In this document: piece by piece, positions 6,343 through 13,003 of the stretch
Position numbering within the stretch: the stretch's first letter is position 1
How the letters are laid out: the number at the start of each line of letters is the position of its first letter
Source of the DNA: an uncultured Peptococcaceae bacterium
GTDB taxonomy: Bacteria > Bacillota > Limnochordia > Darwinibacteriales > Darwinibacteriaceae
Reading direction: 5' to 3'
Length of the DNA: 13,003 bases
NCBI GenBank assembly: GCA_937988745.1
Contig: CALKAR010000074.1
Location: forward strand, 1 to 13,003
The notes under the pieces: model-generated
The model's input: only the letters and a program-made list of their open reading frames with translations
Database searches by the model: none
Told to the model about the DNA's origin: nothing
Program-made: the position numbers and the translations under genes

Positions 6343-7161
6343 ATATGAACGTGGTGCATTTTTTAGACATTCCCGCAGTGTATCACCGCGCAGGCCAACG
6401 CGGGTTGATTCGAGCGTGAGTACATCGTGGGGCTGCACATTGCCTAGATTGACGTTGGGACCTAATTTGAGTAGTAGATGGTTGTGCTGGCTGGTTTGAG
6501 GTGCTTCGATAATTATCTTACTCGCAGACCCTATTCCTGCGAGGATCTCATCTAACAGCTCATCCTTCACCTCACCATGGTCATCGTATATTCCCACACC
6601 TTTACCAGAATCTCTTCCTTCAATGATGACCTTTTCTGCTCCATTTTCTAGATCAGCCAATATCTGCTCGATAGCTCGCCCAGCTTGGATCTTCACAGAC
6701 CTATCCTTTTTTCCGATTTCAGAAACTACACCAAACCCCCAATCTCGAGCCTGCTTGATGCATTCAGCTCTAGCTTTGGGGGGGAGATCGATGGTACCTT
6801 CCGAGATCTCTACATAAGTGAAGCCCAGTTCTTTCGCCCGAGCGAAAAACTCCTGCACCATTCCCTGGTAGAAGGCTATTTCGAATAGAGTGCCTCCCGG
6901 ATAAACCTGTACCCCATGACTTTTCACTAAAGCGATTTTTTCTTTCATTAAGCGAGTGGGATACAGGGCCGAGCTGCCGAATGCGATCTTGAGAAAATCA
7001 ATGTGACTGGCAGCCATCTCTAGAAGATCGCGCATTTCTGTCAGGCCCAATCCTTTGTCAATCACCATTGTGATGCCTTCTATACGCGGTTTAGACAAGC
7101 GCTTAGTTTCTGGCAGGACTAAGACAGCATCCCAAGCGCTGGTTAAATGATTCGGGTTCAT
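6334..7161 (-). CDS. comA: Phosphosulfolactate synthase (ComA family)
   Basis: A 275-residue TIM-barrel protein of the ComA/YitD family, which adds sulfite to phosphoenolpyruvate to give (2R)-phosphosulfolactate. This is the first step of coenzyme M synthesis in methanogens and, in Bacillota, of sulfolactate formation (abundant in B. subtilis spores). Family segments visible are MVIDKGLG (32-39), KIAFGSSALYP (58-68), YPGGTLFE, EISEGTIDLP, EGRDSGKGVGIYD and, near the C-terminus, EAPQTSQHNHLLLKLGPNVN with LESTRVGLRGDT. An AGGAGGGG lies 7 bases before the ATG. It follows the MFS gene by 44 bases on the same strand, suggesting co-transcription. No comB- or comC-like genes are nearby, so the end product is inferred; sulfolactate is more likely than coenzyme M in this lineage. 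Confidence 0.93.
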   Translation of the reverse strand: MNPNHLTSAWDAVLVLPETKRLSKPRIEGITMVIDKGLGLTEMRDLLEMAASHIDFLKIAFGSSALYPTRLMKEKIALVKSHGVQVYPGGTLFEIAFYQGMVQEFFARAKELGFTYVEISEGTIDLPPKARAECIKQARDWGFGVVSEIGKKDRSVKIQAGRAIEQILADLENGAEKVIIEGRDSGKGVGIYDDHGEVKDELLDEILAGIGSASKIIIEAPQTSQHNHLLLKLGPNVNLGNVQPHDVLTLESTRVGLRGDTLRECLKNAPRSYRT

Positions 7162-7205
7162 TCTAAGTCCCCTCCTGTGTTCCTAGGAACTACTGCTGAG
7201 GTATC

Positions 7206-8405
7206 TTATTCATTGTCCTCTGGAGGGGTGATAAAGAGGAGTGCGATGATACCAGCTGAGGCAGTAATGGCTGCAGCTCCGAGGAAAGTTACCCACTGTC
7301 CAAATTGCATTACTAGGCCGAATGTGGGTGGGCCGATCGCAACGCCAAAAAAGCGTACAGTTCCATACAGGCACGTAACGATTCCACGTCTTTCTGTGCT
7401 GGCTGCACCAGTTATTAGAGTATTGATTGGAGGCAAGACTACACCGATACCGATCCCTAAGAAAAACAACACGGCCATCATGGGGATCAAATCGCCAAAT
7501 AGGGGCAGAAGAACTAGGCTGATAGTGCTTAGGACCATTCCGCCTACAATTGCCCATTTCCAAAGGTTTTTACGGTCTGCTAAAAACGCACCACCTAAGT
7601 AAGAAGTAGTAGCCATGGAAAAGACAGGGATAGCGATGACCAATCCCTTCTTAAGTCCGTAGAGACTGTGTGTTGATTCTAGGATATCGGAGATGTAGCT
7701 GAGGACTCCGAACAAGATAAACAGGGCCGCCATACCGACTGCATACGATGAAAGAAGCAGCCGCGCTTTTTCCTTGAAAATTGCTTTGACTTCTTGCCAG
7801 TAATCGCTAAAGGATTGCTTTTTCAGCTTAGGATTGTTTTCTTTAACCAACAGCCATACCCCGATAGCGATGGGAAATGTAATGATGCTGTACGCGAAGA
7901 AAGGCGCGTACCAGCTGATCAGCGCGATGAGAGATCCGAGGATCGGACTTACTACTTTCCCCAGCCCATTGAAGGCCTCTAGGAGGCCCAGGGCCTTAGT
8001 GCGCTCGCTGCTTTGGAAAATGTCTCCAGTTAAGGCCATGGCCAGCTGATAGGTCCCACCGGCACCGATACCCTGTACCACACGCCCGGCCAACAAGAGT
8101 GGATAAGGGTTTTTTAATGCGACCGCAGCAAAACCGCATATTAAGCCGCCTGCTCCGTAAACAAATAAGGCGGGTACCATGATCGGTTTGCGGCCATACT
8201 GATCAGAAAGAAAGCCAGCCAGCGGAATAAGTAAGCCGGCAGGGACGGAAAAGAAGGTGACGATCAATCCCACTTGGAACTGAGTAAGCCGCATAGCCTC
8301 TTTCATCTGGGGAAAAACCGGAATGAGCATTGAATTTCCCAGTACCATGACGAAAGGTACTCCACAGAGAACAGCGAATTGAACAGCAGTCTTCTTTTTC
8401 AACAC
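7206..8405 (-). CDS. MFS transporter, 12-helix DHA1-like
   Basis: A 399-residue polytopic membrane protein with about 12 hydrophobic helices in two halves joined by a basic cytoplasmic loop near the middle (NNPKLKKQSF onward). Motif A of the major facilitator superfamily is clear at residues 64-74 (GFLSDQYGRKP), with a degenerate copy in the second half (GAFLADRKNLWKW). A motif C-like segment (GLGKVVSPILGSLI) in helix 5 suggests a proton antiporter of the drug-efflux DHA1 type. The start is GTG, with GAGG 6 bases upstream. The substrate is unknown. Because comA follows at 44 bases on the same strand, export or import of sulfolactate or a related sulfonate is a reasonable guess, but no sequence motif proves it. 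I could not identify a convincing promoter in the 68 bases between this gene and the divergent metG promoter. Confidence 0.9.
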   Translation of the reverse strand: MLKKKTAVQFAVLCGVPFVMVLGNSMLIPVFPQMKEAMRLTQFQVGLIVTFFSVPAGLLIPLAGFLSDQYGRKPIMVPALFVYGAGGLICGFAAVALKNPYPLLLAGRVVQGIGAGGTYQLAMALTGDIFQSSERTKALGLLEAFNGLGKVVSPILGSLIALISWYAPFFAYSIITFPIAIGVWLLVKENNPKLKKQSFSDYWQEVKAIFKEKARLLLSSYAVGMAALFILFGVLSYISDILESTHSLYGLKKGLVIAIPVFSMATTSYLGGAFLADRKNLWKWAIVGGMVLSTISLVLLPLFGDLIPMMAVLFFLGIGIGVVLPPINTLITGAASTERRGIVTCLYGTVRFFGVAIGPPTFGLVMQFGQWVTFLGAAAITASAGIIALLFITPPEDNE

Positions 8406-8473
8406 TTATCGCCTCTTCCAGCATGCTAACTACCTGCACTTCCTATTATTTGAATTGAGCTGATGACGTACAC

Positions 8474-8502
8474 TTGACAAACAATGGGATAGGGGCTAGA
8501 AT
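8474..8502 (+). promoter_or_regulatory. metG operon promoter (sigma-A type)
   Basis: TTGACA (8474-8479) and TAGAAT (8497-8502) are separated by 17 bases. The expected start near 8509 lies just before the T-box leader. A second TAGAAT at 8511-8516 has no matching -35. Confidence 0.85.
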
Positions 8503-8508
8503 TTTAGT

Positions 8509-8790
8509 GTTAGAATAGTCATAGCAAAAAGGCTGTGAATGGGAAGAGTAGGTAATAAGGGGTTTCTAACAGAGAGCCAGGTTAGGTGAAAGCTGGTGAA
8601 GCACCTGTTACTGAACATGGCCCAGGAGCCGCGGGCTGAAATAATAGTAGGCCTTGCCGGGAGGCACCCGTTATAGTGCCAGGGTATAGTAGTTTTGTAC
8701 CTGGAGGTGGCCGTGATTCGCACGGCAAAATTGGGTGGTACCGCGTGAGTTGAACTCTCGTCCCGATGGGGCTGAGAGTTTTTTTGTTTT
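8509..8790 (+). promoter_or_regulatory. T-box riboswitch leader, likely tRNA-Met specific
   Basis: The T-box core GGGTGGTACCGCG is at 8733-8745. Stem I can be drawn: GGCT (8531) pairs with AGCC (8627-8630) and GGG (8541-8543) with CCC (8621-8623), with unpaired bases between them that fit a kink-turn. Above lies an internal loop AAGAGTA opposite GAACATGG (8613-8620), closed by GGTAA with TTACT. This AGTA/GAA arrangement is the usual specifier loop, so ATG at 8617-8619 (Met), followed by G, is the probable specifier. The apical CCAG/CTGG hairpin follows GAGAG. A GCCGTG/CACGGC hairpin (8710-8726) precedes the antiterminator. The bulge UGGU (8736-8739) would pair with an acceptor end whose discriminator is A, as in tRNA-Met. 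Uncharged tRNA should favour antitermination and expression of metG. Confidence 0.92.
8753..8790 (+). terminator. T-box regulated intrinsic terminator
   Basis: AACTCTC (8753-8759) pairs with GAGAGTT (8774-8780); inner pairs TCCC (8761-8764) with GGGG (8768-8771) extend the stem around a GAT loop. A T-run of seven, then G and four more T, follows (8779-8790). The terminator competes with the T-box antiterminator and lies just before the metG ribosome binding site AAGGAGGG (8796-8803). Confidence 0.9.
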
Positions 8791-8811
8791 CCTATAAGGA
8801 GGGAATGGAAG

Positions 8812-10764
8812 ATGAAAAGGGACAGATTTTATATTTCAACACCGATCTATTACCCAAGTGATCGACTGCATATCGGGCATGCTTACACTACCGTAGTAGC
8901 AGATTCTTATGCACGGTGGAATAAATTTGCCGGACGAGAAGTGCTTTTCGTTACCGGTTCGGACGAGCATGGTCAAAAAATTGAGCGCATAGCTAAGGCT
9001 AAAGGTGTGGAGCCACAAGCCTATGTTGATGCGATTGTCGACACATTCCGTCAGCTCTGGAAGCGACTGAACATCGAATACGATGATTTTGTGCGGACAA
9101 CAGAACCCAGACACCACAAAGCGGTGCAGACCGTTTTCCAGAAAATCTACGACAAAGGCGATATTTACAAGAGTGTTTACAAGGGCTGGTACTGTACTCC
9201 TTGTGAAACATTTTGGGTAGAAAGCAAGCTAGAAGACGGAAACTGCCCAGACTGTGGACGGTCAGTTGAACTTGTAGAGGAAGAAAGCTACTTCTTTAAG
9301 TTGAGCAAATATGCTGACCGGCTTCTTAAGCACATTGAGGAAAACCCAGAATTCATCCAACCTGAGAGCCGCCGCAACGAAATGGTCAGCTTCATTAAAA
9401 GCGGTTTGGAAGACCTCTGCGTGTCGCGCACAACCTTCGATTGGGGTATTCCCGTGCCCATTAACGATAACCACGTGATCTACGTCTGGTTCGACGCGCT
9501 GACCAACTACCTGACAGCAGCAGGTTATCCTGATGATCAAGAAAAACTAGAGAAATGGTGGCCCGCTGACGTCCACTTGGTGGGTAAAGAAATTATGCGT
9601 TTCCACACCATCATCTGGCCGATTATATTGATGGCTCTTGACCTGCCCCTGCCTAAGACAGTCTTTGGTCATGGTTGGCTTTTGTTTGACAATGACAAGA
9701 TGTCCAAGTCTAAAGGGAATGTAGTTGACCCCAATCTCTTGATTGATGAGTTTGGTGTTGATCCGATTCGCTATTTCCTGATGAGAGAGATTTCCTTCGG
9801 ACAAGATGGGAACTTCTCCCGTCGTGCTCTGATTGAACGCACCAATGCTGACCTAGCCAATGATTTAGGCAACCTGCTAAACCGTACTCTGGCTATGCTG
9901 AACAAATACTATGATGGTGTAGTTCCCGAGCCCCAGGATGAGACAGAACTTGATAAGAAGTTCGTTGAAAGCGCACGCGGAATCGGTGAGCTGATTGATC
10001 AGGATCTGGCTAATTTCAAGTTGAATGATGCTTTGAGCCGTATCTGGCAGCTTGTCGGCCGCGCAAACAAATACGTCGATGAGCGGGCACCCTGGGCACT
10101 CGTAAAGGACGAGGCGACTAAGGGTCAGCTGGCCACTGTAATGTACAACTTAGTAGAGGTCCTTCGGATTACAGCACTGCTTGTCAAGTCTTTCCTTCCT
10201 GAAACTGGTGAGAAGATCTGGGCACAGCTTGGTATCATAGAGCCGATCAACGAGACAACCCTCGCTGATACAGAATTCGGTGGGATGAAACCTGGTACAG
10301 TGACGAAGAAGGGTGACCCGATCTTCCCCCGGCGCGAACTCGATGATGAGGACGACGAGGAAGAGGAGGAGACTGAAGCTCCACGTGAGAAAGCTGAAAA
10401 GGAGCAGAAATCCGAATCAAAGAACGAAAGCGGCGAAGGTCTAATCAGTATTGATGACTTCGCCAAATGTGAGCTGGTTGTAGCGGAAGTGCTGGAAGCC
10501 GACAAGGTCAAAGGGGCTGACCGCCTGCTCAAACTGCAGGTCGACGTGGGAGATGAAACCCGGCAGATCGTAGCCGGAATCGCTCAGCACTACAAACCAG
10601 AAGAACTAGTTGGCCGCCGCATTATCGTGGTAAAGAACCTCAAGCCGGCCAAGCTAAGAGGTGAGCTATCGCAAGGTATGCTGCTCGCAGCCAGCACTCC
10701 TGATGGACGCTTAGAAATCGTATCAGTTTCAGAAAATATCCCGGCGGGAAGCAGGGTGAAATAA
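8812..10764 (+). CDS. metG: Methionyl-tRNA synthetase
   Basis: Class I synthetase (650 residues; B. subtilis MetS is about 664) that charges tRNA-Met for initiation and elongation. The HIGH signature is at residues 20-23 and KMSKS at 296-300. A zinc-binding connective domain is shown by C128/C131 and C145/C148. The anticodon-binding helical domain follows. From about residue 545 to the end there is a Trbp111/EMAP-like OB-fold tRNA-binding domain (IDDFAKCELVVAEVLEAD, then KNLKPAKLRGELSQGMLLAAS). The two are joined by a low-complexity linker at about 511-543, first acidic (Asp/Glu run) and then mixed-charge. AAGGAGGG lies 8 bases before the ATG. Expression should be set by the T-box leader directly upstream. 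tatD starts one base after the stop. Confidence 0.98.
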   Translation: MKRDRFYISTPIYYPSDRLHIGHAYTTVVADSYARWNKFAGREVLFVTGSDEHGQKIERIAKAKGVEPQAYVDAIVDTFRQLWKRLNIEYDDFVRTTEPRHHKAVQTVFQKIYDKGDIYKSVYKGWYCTPCETFWVESKLEDGNCPDCGRSVELVEEESYFFKLSKYADRLLKHIEENPEFIQPESRRNEMVSFIKSGLEDLCVSRTTFDWGIPVPINDNHVIYVWFDALTNYLTAAGYPDDQEKLEKWWPADVHLVGKEIMRFHTIIWPIILMALDLPLPKTVFGHGWLLFDNDKMSKSKGNVVDPNLLIDEFGVDPIRYFLMREISFGQDGNFSRRALIERTNADLANDLGNLLNRTLAMLNKYYDGVVPEPQDETELDKKFVESARGIGELIDQDLANFKLNDALSRIWQLVGRANKYVDERAPWALVKDEATKGQLATVMYNLVEVLRITALLVKSFLPETGEKIWAQLGIIEPINETTLADTEFGGMKPGTVTKKGDPIFPRRELDDEDDEEEEETEAPREKAEKEQKSESKNESGEGLISIDDFAKCELVVAEVLEADKVKGADRLLKLQVDVGDETRQIVAGIAQHYKPEELVGRRIIVVKNLKPAKLRGELSQGMLLAASTPDGRLEIVSVSENIPAGSRVK

Positions 10765-10765
10765 C

Positions 10766-11533
10766 ATGATTGATAGTCATGCCCATCTCAACGATCCTCG
10801 CTTTGCCTCTGATGTCGCTGAAGTGGTCCAGCGCGCACAGGCAAATGGAGTAAAGGGCATCATCAATGTGGGTTATGATCTGGAATCTTCTCGGCAGGCA
10901 GTGCAGCTTGCCGAGGAGTTTCCAAGTTTATATGCGGTGATCGGGGTGCATCCCCATGATGCCAAGACATGGACTGATGAGATTGAGGAGGAGCTTCGCA
11001 AGCTTTCTGCCCACAGAAAAGTAGTTGCGATAGGGGAAACGGGTCTCGATTACCATTACGATAATTCTCCTCGCGATGTACAGCAGGAGGTCTTTCGCAA
11101 GCAGCTTGCGCTGGCTCAAGAGTTAGGTCTGCCTGCGGTTATTCATTCTAGAGAAGCGGCGCAGGACACCCTGGAGATCATTAAGGAATTCCCTGATGTC
11201 CGCTGTGTGCTGCACTGCTATTCAGGCAGCTGGGAAATGGCTAAGGAATATCTTAAAATGGGCCATTACTTCTCTGCTGCTGGACCTATTACATTCAAGA
11301 ACGCTCATAAGCTGCGCGGAGTAATCGGTCAAATCCCTTTAAGCCATATGTTCTTGGAGACCGATTGCCCCTATCTTACACCGGTCCCGCATCGTGGTAA
11401 GCGTAACGAACCAGCTTACTTGGGACTTATTGCTGAACAATTGGCGGAGCTTCATAGTACGACTGCAGCTGAAGTCGCGCAGATAACCGAAGAAAATACC
11501 CGAAGGTTTTTCCGGATACCCAAGGAGGACTGA
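10766..11533 (+). CDS. tatD: TatD-family metal-dependent deoxyribonuclease
   Basis: TatD/YcfH-type hydrolase of the amidohydrolase superfamily, 255 residues, a TIM barrel. The metal ligands expected for the family are all visible: H5 and H7 in DSHAHLND, E91 in IGETGLDYH, H127 in VIHSREA, H150 in LHCYSGS, and D200 in ETDCPYLTP. Family members act as 3'-5' DNA/RNA exonucleases and have been linked to DNA repair and quality control of D-amino-acylated tRNA; the cellular role here is not evident. It follows metG with one base between, as tatD (yabD) follows metS in B. subtilis, and has AGGGTGA inside the metG end as ribosome binding site. It should be co-transcribed with metG from the T-box promoter. 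Confidence 0.95.
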   Translation: MIDSHAHLNDPRFASDVAEVVQRAQANGVKGIINVGYDLESSRQAVQLAEEFPSLYAVIGVHPHDAKTWTDEIEEELRKLSAHRKVVAIGETGLDYHYDNSPRDVQQEVFRKQLALAQELGLPAVIHSREAAQDTLEIIKEFPDVRCVLHCYSGSWEMAKEYLKMGHYFSAAGPITFKNAHKLRGVIGQIPLSHMFLETDCPYLTPVPHRGKRNEPAYLGLIAEQLAELHSTTAAEVAQITEENTRRFFRIPKED

Positions 11534-11535
11534 CG

Positions 11536-12816
11536 ATGCCTATTGTAACGCTAGTAGGAACCCAATGGGGCGATGAAGGCAAAGGGAAGATCACTGATGT
11601 ACTGGCAGCCCAGGCCGATGTGGTTGCCCGTTTTCAGGGAGGCAACAATGCTGGCCATACGGTTGTGGTAGGCAGCAAGGAGTATAAACTCCACTTGATT
11701 CCTTCGGGTATTCTATATCCAGGCAAGACCTGCATCATCGGTAATGGTGTTGTGGTTGATCCGAAGGTGCTTTGGGAAGAGATGCAGTATCTCCACGAGG
11801 CAGGAATCAGCACAACAAAGCTGTTTGTCAGTGACCAAGCCCACGTCATAATGCCGTATCACAAGCTGCTTGATCGACTCGAGGAAGAGGCAAGGACAAC
11901 CAAGATTGGTACTACGGGGCGCGGTATTGGACCTGCTTATGTCGACAAATACATGCGCAGTGGCATCCGTATCGGAGATTTGGTGAATCCTGAGAGGTTC
12001 CGTGCTCGCTTGGATGATGTACTTCCTTTGAAAAATCGAATTCTGCAGAAGGCCTACGGTCACGAAGGTTTCTCTGCCGATGAGATATTTGCCGAATACA
12101 GTGCTTATGCTGAGAAATTTGCTGATCGGGTGACCGACACATCCTTACTCGTCAATGAAGCTCACAGAGCTGGGAAGAGCATCCTCTGTGAGGGAGCTCA
12201 AGGAACATTCTTAGACATTGATCACGGTACGTACCCGTTTGTTACTTCATCTAATTCTACGAGTGGCGGTGCCGCAACAGGCTTGGGTATTGGCCCCAAT
12301 CAGATCACGGATGTTCTAGGCGTAGTCAAAGCCTATTCAACTAGAGTTGGAGGAGGCCCTTTCCCCACCGAGCTCAAGGACGAAACCGGTGATCTCATAC
12401 GGGAGCGGGGCCGCGAATACGGTACAACGACAGGCCGCCCGCGGCGCTGCGGGTGGTTCGATGCGGTGATGGTGCGTTATGCAGTTAGGGTAAACGGCCT
12501 CACCGGGTTAGCCGTAACCCTCCTTGATGTGCTTGATGCCTTTGAAACGATCAAGGTGTGTGTTGGTTACGAACACCGCGGAACGCGCCTTACGGAGTTT
12601 CCCCATGACTTAGAAATGCTGCAGGAATGTCAGCCGATCTATGCCGAACTGCCAGGCTGGCAAGAGGATACTACGAAAGCTCAGACATGGGATGAACTGC
12701 CCGAGCCGGCGCAGCAGTTCCTGAATTTCATTTCTGCCGAGGTCAATTGTCCGCTGCAGATCGTCTCAGTGGGCCCACGGAGAGATCAAACGATTATTCT
12801 CAAAGAGATTTTTTGA
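11536..12816 (+). CDS. purA: Adenylosuccinate synthetase
   Basis: PurA converts IMP and aspartate, with GTP, to adenylosuccinate, the first committed step to AMP. The length of 426 residues is typical. The phosphate-binding loop GDEGKGK is at residues 12-18, followed by the NNAGHTVVV segment, TGRGIGPAYVDK, GAQGTFLDIDHGTYPFVTSSN, GGGPFPTEL, the GTTTGRPRRCGWFDAV signature and LLDVLDAFETI. AAGGAGG is 7 bases before the ATG. Only two bases separate it from tatD, so it appears to belong to the metG operon and to be subject to the Met T-box, which is not where purA lies in B. subtilis. No terminator is visible after the stop; a tRNA promoter starts 8 bases later. Confidence 0.98.
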   Translation: MPIVTLVGTQWGDEGKGKITDVLAAQADVVARFQGGNNAGHTVVVGSKEYKLHLIPSGILYPGKTCIIGNGVVVDPKVLWEEMQYLHEAGISTTKLFVSDQAHVIMPYHKLLDRLEEEARTTKIGTTGRGIGPAYVDKYMRSGIRIGDLVNPERFRARLDDVLPLKNRILQKAYGHEGFSADEIFAEYSAYAEKFADRVTDTSLLVNEAHRAGKSILCEGAQGTFLDIDHGTYPFVTSSNSTSGGAATGLGIGPNQITDVLGVVKAYSTRVGGGPFPTELKDETGDLIRERGREYGTTTGRPRRCGWFDAVMVRYAVRVNGLTGLAVTLLDVLDAFETIKVCVGYEHRGTRLTEFPHDLEMLQECQPIYAELPGWQEDTTKAQTWDELPEPAQQFLNFISAEVNCPLQIVSVGPRRDQTIILKEIF

Positions 12817-12824
12817 GAAGACCC

Positions 12825-12854
12825 TTGACAAGCCTGGGAGTCATGGGTTATTAT
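12825..12854 (+). promoter_or_regulatory. Promoter of the tRNA cluster
   Basis: TTGACA (12825-12830) and TATTAT (12849-12854) are separated by 18 bases. The start should be near 12861, about 30 bases before tRNA-Lys. The -35 lies 8 bases after the purA stop codon. Confidence 0.75.
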
Positions 12855-12863
12855 ACAATGCGT

Positions 12864-12882
12864 GGTCTGCCGAGAGCAGGCC
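12864..12882 (+). other. Hairpin in the 5' leader of the tRNA precursor
   Basis: GGTCTGC (12864-12870) pairs with GCAGGCC (12876-12882), seven pairs including one G-U, around a CGAGA loop. No U-tract follows, so it is not a terminator. It would form at the very 5' end of the primary transcript, 7 bases before mature tRNA-Lys. Confidence 0.6.
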
Positions 12883-12889
12883 CCATTGG

Positions 12890-12965
12890 GAGCCATTAGC
12901 TCAGTCGGTAGAGCACCGGACTTTTAATCCGGGTGTCCCGCGTTCGAGTCGCGGATGGCTCACCA
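12890..12965 (+). tRNA. tRNA-Lys (anticodon TTT)
   Basis: Complete cloverleaf: acceptor GAGCCAT with ATGGCTC, D-arm GCTC/GAGC with AGTCGGTA loop, anticodon stem CCGGA/TCCGG with loop CTTTTAA (anticodon TTT, 12923-12925), variable GTGTC, T-arm CCGCG/CGCGG with TTCGAGT, discriminator A and encoded CCA. One base separates it from the next tRNA. Confidence 0.98.
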
Positions 12966-12966
12966 C

Positions 12967-13003
12967 GCCCCCATCGTCTAGCGGCCTAGGACACCGCCCT
13001 TTC
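12967..13003 (+). tRNA. tRNA-Glu (anticodon TTC), partial
   Basis: The 5' half of a tRNA-Glu: acceptor strand GCCCCCA, D-arm region TCGTCTAGCGGCCTAGGAC, anticodon-stem strand CCGCC and loop bases CTTTC. The window ends exactly at the third base of the TTC anticodon, so the 3' half is not seen. Confidence 0.88.

Noticed and set aside
7147..7602. 151-residue + strand frame opposite the MFS gene
   Set aside because: It is antisense to a clear membrane protein; its Pro/Ile/Thr-rich composition is the complement of that hydrophobic coding sequence.
8406..8473. Promoter for the MFS-comA unit in the gap before the divergent metG promoter
   Set aside because: A TTGTCA and AT-rich stretches are present on the - strand, but no -35/-10 pair has acceptable spacing, so I do not call one.
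10125..10532. Serine-rich 135-residue - strand frame
   Set aside because: It is the reverse reading of the Asp/Glu-rich MetG linker, not an independent gene.
1..13003. Mobile elements, CRISPR arrays or phage genes
   Set aside because: I saw no transposase or integrase, terminal inverted repeats, spaced direct repeats or att-like duplications next to the tRNA genes within the window.

Overview
The window looks like chromosomal core of an endospore-forming member of the Bacillota, probably Clostridia-like. The evidence is a Gin/CsfB-type sporulation regulator, an AbrB transition-state regulator, a T-box leader, strong AGGAGG-type ribosome binding sites, and a gene order that closely follows the Bacillus subtilis csfB-yaaO-tmk-darA-yaaR-holB-ricT-rsmI-abrB-metS-tatD region. 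I see no phage, transposon, CRISPR or plasmid signature. The species cannot be named from the sequence alone.

Left block (46-5970, + strand): eight tightly packed, mostly abutting or overlapping genes read as one operon. They are gin, a YaaO-type PLP decarboxylase, tmk, darA (c-di-AMP-binding PII-like), yaaR, holB (clamp-loader delta prime, here without its zinc module), ricT (with a long basic disordered tail) and rsmI (with a perfect 12-bp-stem hairpin near its 5' end). The B. subtilis genes yabA, yabB and yazA, which lie between ricT and rsmI there, are absent.

Middle block (5972-8405, - strand): abrB converges on rsmI with one base between the two stop codons and has its own promoter. 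Behind it, and not at this place in B. subtilis, sits a two-gene unit: an MFS transporter followed by comA (phosphosulfolactate synthase). This is the accessory part of the window and suggests production, and possibly transport, of a sulfonate such as sulfolactate.

Right block (8474-13003, + strand): a near-consensus promoter drives a T-box leader whose likely specifier is AUG (Met) and whose UGGU acceptor-binding bulge fits tRNA-Met. It is followed by metG, tatD and purA spaced 1-2 bases apart, so purine synthesis (purA) appears to be placed under methionyl-tRNA control. Eight bases after purA a second strong promoter starts a tRNA cluster: tRNA-Lys(TTT) is complete, and tRNA-Glu(TTC) is cut by the window end exactly after its anticodon.

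The most notable points are the zinc-less delta prime, the comA-MFS insertion, the Met T-box over metG-tatD-purA, the hairpin inside rsmI, and the shared zinc-knuckle pattern of Gin and AbrB. Most of the window is ordinary housekeeping. I found no clear candidate for a wholly new system.
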